DNA of 64,000 nt, from positions 17,622,826 through 17,686,825 of the forward strand of contig CM026559.1 in NCBI GenBank assembly GCA_015143295.1. Direction: 5' to 3'. The DNA is from Tetracentron sinense. Taxonomy: Eukaryota > Streptophyta > Magnoliopsida > Trochodendrales > Trochodendraceae. The translations under genes were made by a program, and so were the position numbers. This document shows, in pieces, positions 47,574 through 58,718 of the stretch (the first letter of the stretch is position 1; each line of letters begins with the position of its first letter). Below the pieces are notes generated by a model. It saw only the letters and a program-made list of their open reading frames with translations. It ran no database searches and was not told where the DNA came from.

Positions 47574-50500
47574 TGTCTGGGTGGGGGGATGGTTTCCCCA
47601 TCATAGTTATCTAAAAAAGGGGAATGTACTCACCATGTTGTTTGACTCCAAACAAGCACGACATTGTGATACTATTTCAATTTTATGAAATGCAATTGTG
47701 TTTGTGGTGCTATTATTATATTACTATTACTATTGTTGCTAAGTATCTATTCATCTGTGAATTTTGATAAATTCTTTATGGGCAACATACTCTGTATTGT
47801 TTACACCTTGACAATGCATAGTGGAATGGAAATATGGCGTATTGAAAACTTCCGTCCTGTGCCTGTCCCGAAGTCCTCTCATGGCAAGTTTTTCACAGGA
47901 GACTCGTACATGATTTTGAAGGTAAGTTGTCATGTTCTAATCTAATTGCATATGGTTTATTTCCACACAATTAATTTATCTTTGTTTACTGAGTGTGTTG
48001 CAAATTGAATCCAAAAAGGATGGGCTTAATCATATTGTCTATAGTCAGTTGCAAATCATGAGAGCTAAAGGCATTCTTCATTATTCAGTCCTGATTTATG
48101 CAATGGCATGAAACCAAAACCTCATCCTGATTGTCGGAAACATCAGATATTACTTTGAACTTAATACTTCAGATATTCATTCCCTTCTGTAGTTCCAAAG
48201 CATATACCTTAAATAACCTAACTTATATACTTGTGTGGGAGTCAAAAAAGTATTCTTGAAATATTTTGACCTAGATTACTAAACCATCTAAAGATCATTG
48301 TTTGTGCTTATGTGTAATATTTGTCACTTGCTTTTTGTTGTTGTTGTTGAAATTTAACAATCCACGTCAATATTATATATTCTCTTGTATTAATTATCTT
48401 TATTCAATTTGTAGGTCTGATATGTTCTCTACTAGTGATGGATAAGTCCTAAAATAATAGTTGAGAATTAGAGAAGCAAAGGTGGAGATAAAAGAAATCA
48501 TTGTATATTGAATATATTGGGATAATTTTCTTTGACCCTTATCAGGGTTGTAATCTAATATTAGATTGCGATGGATACACCAGTTATGATACAATGTATC
48601 TGAGATACATTACTATGATGATAATTTATTTTGCTAATACTCTTCCTTAAGCTAGAGTATAGAAGATGTCAATTATGACTTGAATAGCTCATAAATACAA
48701 GATGGTTCAATTGATTTGGTGAAGATATCTCCAACTAATAAGAAGTAAGGATGACATAGTAAAAATCAATCCGATAGAAACCCTCTCTTATTAAATTAGA
48801 TGAATCCGAAAGAAACCTTCTCTTATTTCTGCCATCCTTTAACCAATCAGGAACCACATGGTTTTCCTGTAAGCTCTAGGAAGTCCCCTTGCTGCCATAC
48901 CTTGACCAATCAGGGGCCACCACGTGGACCCTGTTTGGCAGCGAAAGGGACTACCTTTGCTTCCATTCTCTGACAAAAAAGCAACCACCAAGTGGCCCAT
49001 GCCTGGCAGCTAAGGGGGAAACCCCTTGCTACGATCCTTTGACCAATCAGGGATCACTCAAAAGTCAGACCAAAAGCCCATCAAAGATGGTATATTATAA
49101 ATTATCACATAATTTGCAAAAAATCCCCAAAATAACAAAGGCAAGGACAATTCACTAAGATTAAAAGGGGTTTTCTACAGGATTGTCACAAAAACAATAT
49201 GGAATCAGAGAGTTATTTTAATGCAACTAATTCATCTCTAGTTTTTGTGGTTTCATGCAAAGTCCCATGATAGATATAACTCTGGTAGTAGGCTTTATAT
49301 TCAAGAGAGATTGCAATTGCTGTATTCTTAGAATAAATAATAAAATGATTAACTGGGAATTTACTAGAAGTTAGTCTCAATACTTTCATGTCCTACACGA
49401 TAAGGAAATTCTTAGATTTGACATATCTTCTCAAATCGAGGGACCGAGATAATATGATTCTAGAGGTGTCCATATAGTCATTGATCTTAGCTGTAAGGTT
49501 CAAAACTCAATCGAGAATACTAGGGTACCGATTGACCAAAGTGGCGTGGAACCAAACATCAAGCCAAAAGAAGGTACTTTGGCCATTTTTACAGGTTTTA
49601 CTCTTATTTTAGAAAGGCAACAATATTCTAACTTTGACGCCCCGAACCCGCACCTAAGGAATCATGTTCCGAGATGTGTGCCTGTTCGTCATTACCACGC
49701 AAGCGGAAGACTTTGCCCATAAAAATGTGAGAATCTTAAACTTTTTTAATGAGCTTACATAAGCAATAACAACTGGTCATCACAATAACTTATCATAAGC
49801 AAATGCGTTACCTCACTTGCTACAGTAGTTTTTACTTTTGGCGCCACTAATGCGCTAGTACACTTTTCCAAATCTATCAAGCGTAGCTCCTTGCCAATTG
49901 GCAACTGCTTCAGGATCTGAAGACATAAAATGAGGGGGGTGGGCTATAGAGCCCAACAACATCTACAGTCTATCTAGACTATTTTCCATATAGTAACATT
50001 CATCAATAATGATATAGTAGTACAATACAATTCTCATATTATAATAATATGTATCGTAATTTGTGACCCGAGGTCACTTAGGGCTATTTCACCATATCCG
50101 AGGTTCCCAACCTCCAAGTGTTTTCCATTGTCAAGTTCATCCAATCATTGTCCACAACACCAGGTTACCATTTCAGATAACCGTGCACGCTTTATCCTTG
50201 AGTCCATAGACTTGATCGACTGGGAGTTCGCCCTCTATCCTTGAGTCCACAGACTCAATTATCAACCAATTGGGACTTCTCCCGATTATGACCAATCCTT
50301 GGGAATGCCGACCTAATTAACCTTAAATTTGTATCTACACATAACTCGGGCCTTCATCCGATGATTGCCAGAAACAACACCTTTGACATAAACCAATGCC
50401 AGGAACAACACCTTTGACATATCACTTTATATTTTCCTAATGTGGGAACACCAGCTCACACAACCACATTTGTTAGGAAACACATTTGATCGCTAGGATA

Positions 50501-53500
50501 CACATCTGATCGTTAGAATACACATCTGATAGCTAGGAAACCCATCTGACCTGTTAGGAAAAGAAATCCATTTGACATGCCAGGGACGCACCTTTGACTA
50601 ACAGGAAATTCCTGACCACCAGGAAACACCTGTCTATTAGGAACACATTTGACATATCACTCTACTAGGCATAACACCTTTGACATAACACTCTTGCCAG
50701 GCAACACAGCTGATAACCAGGATACATATCTGATCGCTACGAAACCCATCTGATAGCTAGGAAACCCATCCGACCTACCAGGAAAAGAAACCCATCTAAC
50801 ATGCTAGGGACGCACCTCTGACTAACAGTAAACACTTGACTACCAAGAACACCTGACTAACAGGAACACCTCTGAAAGTATAACCCTGCCAGGCAAAACA
50901 CCATTGACAGTACCCATGTCAGGCAAAACACCTCTGACATCAAATCTTATCAAAACAACACCTTTGACATCAAATCCTGTTAGACACAACACCTCTGACA
51001 TCAAATCTTGTCAGGCACAACACCTCTGACATCAAATCCTGTTAGACACAACACCTTTGACAGTACAACGCTTAATCTAAACTCTGTTGGGATGTACCTG
51101 CCCCTACAGAACATCATCCCTTAAGATAACCATCTTGTAACATCACAGCCTCTGTTGGGTGCATATCTGCTTACACAGGTCAATGCCCTCTCAAGGTAAC
51201 ATTATTGAGTTCGTAAACTCAATACATCCATGGCTTCGTAGACCCCAATCTAACCTTGGGTCTTTCGACCCAATGCCATCCTAACTCTCCTAACTATCAG
51301 CCACAGAGGAACCCCTGCTCTTAGCAGACTCGCCTCTCCAGACCTAGTCAAAGAGGGACCACAAATAGCGTTTAACACATGTTAGGTTTTCTAACAGTAG
51401 AAAATCCTCAATTATTCAAGCCTTACTTGAATAATCGAACAAGTTGGGCCTCACGCCCGTGGACCAAGTCCGAGGGTATACTGTTCCGGTGTGGAACATT
51501 ACTCGGCTGATGGACCATTCCATTGTCTTACCATGTCCAAACAACATCACATCACATAAAGATTGTTCCGAGGTGGAATTTTACCAGGCCAATGGACCCT
51601 ACCATCGCCTTACAAGCGTTAAAGTAGCATCACATCATGCAAGGAGTGTTCCGAGGAGGAACTTAACTAGGCCAATGGACCCTTCCATTGCCTTATAAGC
51701 GTTAAAGTAGCATCACATCACTTCCTGGGAGTCAAACCGAGCTTCCTGGAGGGTCCAAACACAAACAGGGTCAAAACACCCAAGCCTGTGCACTGGCGAT
51801 CGATTGCCAGTGCTGGGCGATTGATCGCCTAGTATACAGAGCCGAAATTTTGAGTTGTTTATAGCTCGAAACTGAGGGCCATGCCCTTCTTGCTTTTTCA
51901 CACATCCCAACACACTTCATTTCGGGTTTCCGATCATTTTTCATCCATATTTCATCACAAATCATTCCATGTGAGCCAAAATTTCAAGCTATCTAGCCCG
52001 AAACCAAGGGCTACACCCCTCTACTCAATTTCCACACATCCCCATCCATTCGATACATCGGATGTCGGGTCTCTGACCCTTTTTCATCCACACACCATAA
52101 GACAACCCATTCTATGTACAAAAAACATATTTTAAAAGGAAAAATAGAAAAGAAGAAAATAGATTTTACCTCCTACGAGTGTTTAGAGGCTCCGTATAGC
52201 AAAACAGATGTTGCGGTTGCGTCCGGAACGTCGAAGAACCTCAAGGTAGACTTTCTGCTCTTTCTCTTTCTTTAACTTTCTCTCTCTAAAAACCCCACAG
52301 GTAGGGGTCCGGTGCCTCTCACGAAATGGAGATGAGGGGGGGTTGGCCCTCTTTGTATAGAGGGTCGGAGAACTTTAAATCATTGCTACCAAAATTTTTC
52401 TCTAATTGGCCTTGGATAATGTAGGAGAACTTGATACTAGTGTAGTTAAAGCATCCAAGCTACGCCAATAGGGAATTACCTAGGCAAGGCAATATGCCTA
52501 GGCGACCAAAATTTATTTATTTTTATTTACATTATATAAAATTTAGTGGAGGCTTGCCTAGCTCATGAGATAGGCGATAAGGGTCCTGGCTAGCACATTT
52601 TGACAACATTGCTGGGTACTTTATGAGGAGAGCTGCTCTTGTAATGGGTAATAGTGGCAATATCCTCGACGAGTAAGGAATCAGTCTTGTTTTTGCAACT
52701 GACATAATTCCAATTGACTGAAGTGTTGGCCTTTAATATGTCCCATGATTAAAAAGAGGATATTCAATCAATCCATCCACAAACTGATTTTTTTGTACAT
52801 AGTGAGCATTGGAATTTACCACCTTTCCTTCCGGGCCGAGTCTTGTGCGGAATGATGCTAAATGTCTAATCGAGAGTCGCAACCTATTTAATGAGGGGGA
52901 AATAGGATCCCAGATAGAAATGGATTAGTCCTAAGGTCTGCTTTGAAATTCTAGGTAAAAGTTTTGGGGAAGGTGTTAGGTACCCCCCTCCGGACCTACT
53001 CCCTATGTCTGAGCCAAATTAAGTGAAATTACAAAGGAAATTAAGATGCCATTTAATTATGTTAATTAAGAGACAAACCATGATTTAATGAAAAGGGGAA
53101 CTAACCTAGTGGAGTGGTTAGACCTGTCCAGGTTGCCTACATACCCAACCTAGTGGGACCAGACTAATGTAGTTCTCTATCAAGCAATTTTTTTTTTCAT
53201 ATTTGAATGTTTTTGGGATTTTCTGTTTTTATTAAGGCAGTTTAGGCTCATACCGGAGCATAGCGGGGTTGGCAAGTTTAAACATAGTTAAGCTTAATCC
53301 CAAGGGTCAAAGAGGTCTGAGACGTCTGGAGGGTCAGAGCCAATTGTAGAACCCAAGGAAGGTTTCCTACTATTGACCTATGATTACAAAGAACAACACT
53401 GTTCTGGTCTGTGCATTTTTGCTTGAGCCAGCTTGAATTTGTTCAAGCGAGATCTTGCTGGAATTTGATTCTGGGCCAGATTACAGAGGGTGAGCATTGG

Positions 53501-56500
53501 GGCTTTGCCAAAGTAACCAAGGTTAAAACCTAACCCTATTAGAGCCAAGATGGTCTGAAAAGTACCAAGGCAAGTTAACTGCAGTTATAATTTAACCTTA
53601 GGTCAAATTAAGAAGGTCTAGGAGCATTCATAGCATCCATAATCAATTATAGAACCATTGTCGCTTGAGCAAGACTGATCTCCAACACACTGGCTCGAGC
53701 GAAAAAAGATTCTGTATTTGCTGAAAGAAGGGGACAGAGGGTTTTGGTTGAGGATCAGGGCTTAACCAAGAAACCAATGCTACCTCCAGCATTGTTCCAA
53801 AATGGTGGAATTACTAATTAACCAGGGTTAAGGTTTCACCCTAGATTAGTTAGAGTGGCCAAGAAAGTCTACAGAGTTTAGGACTACTTGCAGGACCTTT
53901 CTGTTCAAGCGAGACCGATCTTGCTCGACAACAGGTTCTGTAATTGGTCATCATTACAGAATAGAATTCAAAAAATGGTGGTCTTTTGCACAACACCTTC
54001 CCCTGGGGTTTTGGTCATCATGGGCTGGTCAACACAGTTAACTAAAAATAAAAGAAAGAAAGCATGTAAGAAAGAATAGGAAAGGGGAAGACTTATCCTC
54101 CCTTGTTCAAAGGAGATTCCCTACGGCATTGGAAATGACATAGAGAGGCCCACATGAGTTGAGAGAAGGGATAGGCCTTCTGGAAATAAAACTATCTAGG
54201 AATGCAAATGGCAGTAGAAAACAAAACGAAAACAGAAAGAGAAAGAAGAGACATACTCTTCTTCCTTGTTCCTCAAAGCTCCAAGGTGGGGTATATTTAG
54301 GCCAAAGAGAAGCTAGTCCTAGTGGGGTCTAGCTCAAACGCTTCCACCCAAAATAGACTCAACTCTCTGAGGTTCAGGGGATTGGGTTTCCCTAATGCAA
54401 GAGGTTTCTTGGGAGGAAGAGGCATTTCTCTAGAGTTTCTCTCAGGATTTTTGGAATGGATTGAAAATGTCTATGGGATGTTTATAGATTTAGAAGGCTT
54501 AGGGTAATCTTGTAAGTTGTAATAATGGGGGAGGTTGGAGAGGAGGGAAGCCATTGGTGGGTCGAAACAAAGGGGAGGACATCTGGTTCCGAAACAAGGT
54601 CTCTGTTACTCGTTCAAGCGAAATTGATCTCACTCGAGAGAGATGCAGGTTTTCTTGAAATGGGGCCTGGTTTTGCAATCCTGATTCAGCGAGTTCTGTA
54701 ATTTTGACTGAATTAGGCTGTTTCACATGGGTTTTTGGGCTTGGTTTGGATTGGGCTGAGGTTGGGCCAAGGTTCCTTGGATCTTTTGAAGAAAACAGGA
54801 GAGGAGTAGAGGGGTACAGTAATAAGGTGTTTGCAGTTTGCACGTAGGATAGTGTATCCACTTATTCATTGAATTTTGTTGGAAGCTTTGCCATGTTAAT
54901 TACCATACATTTTCATCAATTTTAATAATTTTTTTACATATTCTAACCATTACACTTTTTTAGACGACTGCCCTAAAAAGTGGTGCCTTCCATCACGATA
55001 TCCATTATTGGCTGGGTAAAGATACTAGTCAGGTTAGTGCTTGATTATTGAGTTTCTTCATTAATCCAATGTCAGGTAGATATTAGTGAACTGGCAACCG
55101 CTTATCTTTTGATGCAAACAGGATGAAGCTGGTACTGCTGCCATCAAGATAGTTGAACTGGATGCAGCTCTTGGTGGACGTGCTGTTCAGTACCGGGAGG
55201 TACAGGGCCACGAAACTGTGAAGTTCCTTTCTTATTTCAAACCTTGTATCATACCTCAAGCAGGTGGAGTTGCATCTGGGTTCAAGCATGCCGAGGCTGA
55301 AGAACACCAGACACGTTTATATGTCTGCAAAGGGAAACATGTTGTCCATGTAAAAGAGGCAAGTCCGAATACCTAGATTCTCTTCTCAAGATGGATTGGT
55401 TTACATTGATCAGCTTATATGCACTTTTATGAACTTTCTTTTTATTTGGGGACAGGTCCCTTTTGCTCGATCTTCACTGAATCATGAGGACATTTTCATT
55501 TTGGATACCAAGTCTAAAATATTTCAGTTCAATGGTTCCAACTCCTCTATTCAAGAGAGAGCTAAAGCTCTAGAAGTTGTCCAGTACATTAAAGATACTT
55601 ATCATGATGGGAAGTGTGAGGTAGCTGCCATTGGTAAGTGGAGATATTAACTGGGAAGTCCAAAAATTATATATGAACAACTAGCAATTTTTTAGTCTAT
55701 TTATTGGTGATTCTATGTAGAGGATGGGAAATTGATGGCTGATCCTGAAACTGGAGAATTTTGGAGTTTCTTTGGTGGCTTTGCTCCACTTCCAAGAAAG
55801 ACGGCCTCTGAAGACGATAAGACTGCTGAAACTCTTCCCACTAAGCTTCTTTGGTAACATGCTGCTGGATTTTCTCTGTCATTTTCCTCAAATTCAATCT
55901 TATGAATCTCTGTTGTGCATATATATGAAATTTTCTAAAACAACACAAATATGTTTGTATATTTTCTCAAACTGGTAAAATCTTTGATTATCACAAAAAA
56001 TTAGATATTTTACAAGAAACTGATTCTTCGTTTTTGTGTTAAACCTTTGCTTAACTATCATTATATGTTTCCCGGACTTGGGTGCTTATTATATAAAGAT
56101 TCTAAGTTTTATGATTAAAAATGAATATATTCTTATATTTCCTTTTTATTCCCCTCTTTTTCTTTCTACTCTCCCAAGATTTTCACAATAAAAACATGGG
56201 AAGAGAAAATAAAATATTGAAATTTCCTGTCATATTTTCTGGCCATAGAATTCCCCAAAATATGATTATCGAGAACAAGATTAGGAGTCTGTTCTTTAAT
56301 TAAATGAAGTTTCCCTTTAGGTAGAGAGCAGTGATTTTCATATTATGTCTTGGCTCTGACAAAATTTTGTTAATCTTTTTAGCGTTGAGAATGGGCAGGC
56401 AGAGCCTGTTCAGGCTGGTTCTCTAACAAGGGAATTGCTGGAGACAAATAAATGCTATCTGCTAGATTTTGGGTTGGAAGTGTTTGTGTGGATGGGGAGA

Positions 56501-57320
56501 AATACATCTCTTGATGATAGAAAAAGTGCAAGTAAAGCTTTAGAAGTAATACCCGATGCTTGCTCGTCAAAATTAGGCTATTTCTTTTATATTCAAATTC
56601 TCTATCCCTATTTGTCATCCTTAAAATATTGTTTACAGGAGTTAGTTCGTGGTCCTGATCGACCAAAATCTCATGTAATCCGTGTTATCGAGGGATTTGA
56701 GACAGTCTTGTTCCGCTCAAAGTTTGATTCATGGCCTCAGACAACTGATGTGACTGTATCTGAGGATGGTAGAGGCAAAGTTGCTGGTCAGTAAATGAAA
56801 TTTGCATAGATGTTTAGTTCTTAACCCGAACGTCTTAATTGAAATATCTTATATCCGTCCCTATCATTACCATCATAATTTATTTTTTCTAATTGTTAAT
56901 TTGTTAGCACTTCTGAAACGCCAAGGATTCAATGTTAAAGGTCTCTTGAAAGCTGCTCCTGCAAAAGAAGAACCTCAACCATATATTGATTGCACAGGCA
57001 ATCTGCAGGTGCTGTTTATAGTATATTGCTTCTGGGCTTTGGGTTGATATTTTTCTTTCGTTGAGAAATAACTAAAATTAATGATTTTACTGTAAGCCAA
57101 CTTGCTGATTACACTTGAAATTCCAGGTCCATTTGCTAACTATTGGTTCCACCGTGGATGCCAGGTTTGGCGTATAAATGAGCAGGAAAAGATTCTTATT
57201 CCAGCTTCTGAACAGTCAAAGTTCTACAGTGGAGATTGCTACATCTTTCAGTATTCATATCCAGGAGAAGATAAAGAAGAATATCTTGTTGGCACTTGGT
57301 TCGGGAAGCAGAGTGTTGAG
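43390..57320 (+). CDS. VLN4: Villin (VLN4-like), 5' half, ten coding exons
   Basis: Villins bundle, cap and in some members sever actin filaments, setting up cytoplasmic actin cables; most activities respond to Ca2+. Joined exons: 43390-43445, 47822-47921, 54964-55032, 55122-55358, 55456-55633, 55721-55853, 56383-56545, 56639-56786, 56908-57008, 57165-57320 = 1341 nt, 447 codons, no stop, all phases fitting. The start [20 protein letters not shown] is the form I know from Arabidopsis VLN4, unlike the MSTK-type start of VLN2/3. Approximate domains: G1 at 20-150 (FTGDSY 43-48, [15 protein letters not shown] 66-80), G2 from about 155 ([20 protein letters not shown]), G3 at about 265-375, G4 from about 390 (KFYSGDCY). 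The family runs to about 950-1000 aa with G4-G6 and a C-terminal headpiece; those exons are not in the window. Introns 1-3 and 11 are long and transposon-filled, while introns 4-10 are 87-529 bp. Confidence 0.95.
43971..44349. mobile_element. hAT-type MITE, TSD GTTAGGAC
   Basis: 379 bp, with left CATAGTTACC and right TGCAACTATG ends and an exact 8-bp TSD GTTAGGAC at 43963-43970 and 44350-44357. The interior has repeated AAACGAG/GAAGCG strings at the left and CGAGTTTGAGAAACGAGTTT at the right. Confidence 0.85.
45541..46012. mobile_element. Miniature element with TTTTAAAACCCG ends
   Basis: Left TTTTAAAACCCGGCGAGTCA and right CGAGTTTTCGGGTTTTAAAA are inverted. The interior reiterates GAGTCGAGTCGACTCGG near both ends, as in the other hAT-like elements here. 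Target duplication unclear; CTTCTTTGGTA lies outside the left end and TCTTCTTGGTA outside the right. Confidence 0.65.
47540..47578 (+). repeat. (GT)n microsatellite
   Basis: About 19 GT units with two interruptions, 240 bp before the next villin exon. Confidence 0.95.
47822..47921 (+). CDS. VLN4: Villin exon, residues 19-52 (G1 start)
   Basis: Acceptor GCATAG|TGGAATGG, donor TTGAAG|GTAAGT. Encodes [17 protein letters not shown], then [13 protein letters not shown]: the first strands of gelsolin repeat 1, with the GDSY turn used in Ca2+ coordination in this superfamily. Confidence 0.95.
48600..48840 (-). mobile_element. Possible Ty1/copia 3' scrap, reverse
   Basis: GCTAATACTCTTCCTTAAGC, then TAGAGTATAGAAGATG, resembles the reversed 3' boundary of copia elements (TTAACACTCCCCCTCAAG-type, reversed polypurine tract and pol tail). 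No coding text survives, so this rests on resemblance alone. Confidence 0.3.
48842..49062 (+). repeat. About 65-bp degenerate repeat, 3.3 copies
   Basis: Units begin ACCAATCAGG at 48842, GACCAATCAGGGGCCACCAC at 48902, a diverged GACAAAAAAGCAACCACCAA at 48971, and GACCAATCAGGGATCAC at 49040. Each is followed by GGCAGC.AAGGG-like text except the last. Confidence 0.8.
49635..52370 (+). mobile_element. LTR, family III, 5' end present
   Basis: Starts TGACGCCCCGAACCCGCACC and runs to AGAGGGTCGGAG. AACTT flanks both ends (49630-49634 and 52371-52375), but the right end lacks CA and the 3' third seen at 35065-35699 is missing. So either the copy is truncated just after its promoter region or the match is chance. 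Shares blocks with 30454-32648. Contains a palindromic pair GGCGATCGATTGCC and GGCGATTGATCGCC at 51797-51828. Confidence 0.72.
50385..51075 (+). repeat. Degenerate tandem repeat, CACCTTTGACAT units
   Basis: Many copies of GCCAGGAACAACACCTTTGAC, CTGATCGCTAGGAAACCCAT and TCAAATCCTGTTAGACACAA, 25-45 bp each. Minisatellite position of the family III LTR. Confidence 0.85.
52850..54880 (+). mobile_element. LTR-like sequence, gypsy-type motifs
   Basis: Starts with CGAGAGTCGCAACC, AATGAGGGGGAAATAGG, GGTCTGCTTTGAAATTCT and GGGGAAGGTGTTAGGTACCC, a set of motifs widespread in plant gypsy LTR/leader regions. It carries four copies of a GTTCAAGCGAGATC...CTTGCTCGA near-palindrome (about 53440, 53665, 53905, 54605). 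The ends are not defined. Several short open frames here are not genes. Confidence 0.5.
54964..55032 (+). CDS. VLN4: Villin exon, residues 53-75
   Basis: Acceptor TTTTTTAG|ACGACT, donor AGTCAG|GTTAGT, 69 nt. Encodes [20 protein letters not shown] then TSQ, the central strands of G1. Confidence 0.95.
55122..55358 (+). CDS. VLN4: Villin exon, residues 76-154, GC donor
   Basis: Acceptor GCAAACAG|GATGAAG; 237 nt. Encodes [20 protein letters not shown], the YREVQGHE helix region, [10 protein letters not shown], and ends GKHVVHVKE. The donor is AAAGAG|GCAAGT, a consensus GC-type 5' splice site. Reading on would hit a stop after five codons. An in-frame GT (CAT|GTAAAA) at 55350 would drop only VKE. 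Confidence 0.93.
55456..55633 (+). CDS. VLN4: Villin exon, residues 155-213 (G2)
   Basis: Acceptor GGGACAG|GTCCCT, donor GCCATTG|GTAAGT. Encodes [40 protein letters not shown] and [16 protein letters not shown]: gelsolin repeat 2, which carries the main F-actin side-binding surface in the superfamily. Confidence 0.95.
55721..55853 (+). CDS. VLN4: Villin exon, residues 214-257 (G2-G3 link)
   Basis: Acceptor TATGTAG|AGGATG, donor CTTCTTTG|GTAACA. Encodes [20 protein letters not shown] then [19 protein letters not shown]. Confidence 0.93.
56383..56545 (+). CDS. VLN4: Villin exon, residues 258-312 (G3)
   Basis: Acceptor TTTTTAG|CGTTGAG, donor TTAGAA|GTAATA. Encodes [40 protein letters not shown] and [14 protein letters not shown]. 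Confidence 0.95.
56639..56786 (+). CDS. VLN4: Villin exon, residues 313-361 (G3 end)
   Basis: Acceptor TTTACAG|GAGTTA, donor GTTGCTG|GTCAGT. Encodes [29 protein letters not shown] and [11 protein letters not shown]. Confidence 0.95.
56908..57008 (+). CDS. VLN4: Villin exon, residues 362-395
   Basis: Acceptor TTTGTTAG|CACTTC, donor CTGCAG|GTGCTG. Encodes [20 protein letters not shown] and YIDCTGNLQ, the linker between the N- and C-terminal halves of the core. Confidence 0.95.
57165..57320 (+). CDS. VLN4: Villin exon, residues 396-447 (G4 start)
   Basis: Acceptor GATGCCAG|GTTTGG, donor GTTGAG|GTAAAG. Encodes [34 protein letters not shown] and [12 protein letters not shown]. The next exon (an EDE.....ASKMVE-type helix) is not found up to 64000. 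Confidence 0.95.
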
Positions 57321-58718
57321 GTAAAGAATTTATTGAGCATTTCATATTTACTCATATATAGAATAGCAGCCTTAGTAGCCGCACTGCATTGTTAGTTCTT
57401 TATCTTTTCATGATTTCACCGTGTAATGCTTTCATACTTCTGGACAAATCTGGAAGAAATGATGTAGACAGATGAAATTGTTAACTACCATAAAAAATTT
57501 ATACACAATTCATCTTATGAGTTCTTAACACCCATCTTGAGATATCTTATCTTAGCATGCATATAAGGCATACTAAAACACGAACTTAAAAATTCTTTAA
57601 TTACTATTCAAATCATGATATCTTAATCAACTGAACCTTAACAACTTAAACCATCCATCAAAGTAAAATCTATTACATGCCCCTTGAAATCTTAAACTTT
57701 AATATCTATTTCCACTAGCTAAGAAATAAAACTAATCAATAGTGGGAAAGTGATCCTCCTCCTAAATGCTCTTGTTCCGCAGGGTCACCTTCTGCCTCCT
57801 CGTAGTACTCTCCTCCTTGGTCTATCACGTACTCTAAACTTGCCAACATAAAAATATTGGCTAAGCACTAATGCGCTCAGTGGATATAAAGTCCTAGCTA
57901 ACAATATCATAAACATACCATATACATGTTCAACATATCTAATTTATCATGACATACTCAACATGGCATAGCATAATATGGTATAACATAAATCAGAGTA
58001 CAGAAACATGTGAGCATCTTATCTTGCTTAACTTGTGAGCTTATTCAACTTGTATACACTTGTGAGATAACTTAAAATAACTCTACAGTCTTACTTAACT
58101 TGTGAGCTTATTCAACTTGCATACACTTGTGACATAACTTAAAATAACTCAACAGTCAACACTATATTTGTGAAGAGGCCATGATAAATTATTCATACCG
58201 AGTACCAACGATTTGACACCCGTCGATAGCCCTAGGATTCTTGTAAACCAGATACTAGTACCATCGTTTCCTACTTGAATCTACTTGCGAACCAGGTACT
58301 AGCATCCTCGATGCTTTAGGTGTAAGCATAGTGACAAAGTTGAGGTTCGGGAATAATTCGGCAGAGGTCAAGTTCGGAATAATTCGAAGAAAAATCAGGA
58401 AAAATTCGGAACAAATAAGAAATTAATTAATAAATATAAAAATATACTGAACAATTCGATTAAAAAATATGTAAAATAAGTAGCTTGCCAAGTTTGAGAA
58501 AATAATTCGGAAAATTCGGGAATAATCCTTAAAATTCGCAAATAATTCAGAAAATCTGCGAATAATTTGGGAATCCAATAATTCGCAAATAAAAAGCAAA
58601 AATGCACGAATAATTCACGAAATTTTGAGAAAAATGGAGTTTTTTGTTACAGAGGGTGCAAGTACCTTGAGATCTTACACTGGTGTTGGTATTCGTAACC
58701 TCTATAACAAAAAACTCA

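Larger units (their letters stand above)
43446..47821 (+). other. Villin intron 2, 4.4 kb
   Basis: Contains a C12-A15 run at 43606-43634, a hAT miniature element (43971-44349), a TTTTAAAACCCG-ended element (45541-46012) and a GT microsatellite (47540-47578). Open frames here (44482, 45285, 45932, 46210, 47033) lack recognisable domains. 46013-47530 holds nothing I can name. Confidence 0.8.
47922..54963 (+). other. Villin intron 3, 7.0 kb, transposon-filled
   Basis: Holds a possible copia scrap, a CCAATCAGG repeat (48842-49062), a family III LTR (49635-52370) and a second LTR-like block (52850-54880). 52376-52830 carries inverted CCTAGGCAAG/CTTGCCTAG strings (52491-52561), perhaps another miniature element. 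47922-48590 shows no feature I can support. Confidence 0.8.

Noticed and set aside
49635-52370. Family III LTR as a host gene promoter with uORFs
   Set aside because: It matches a second copy at 30454-32648 and lacks any linked coding region.
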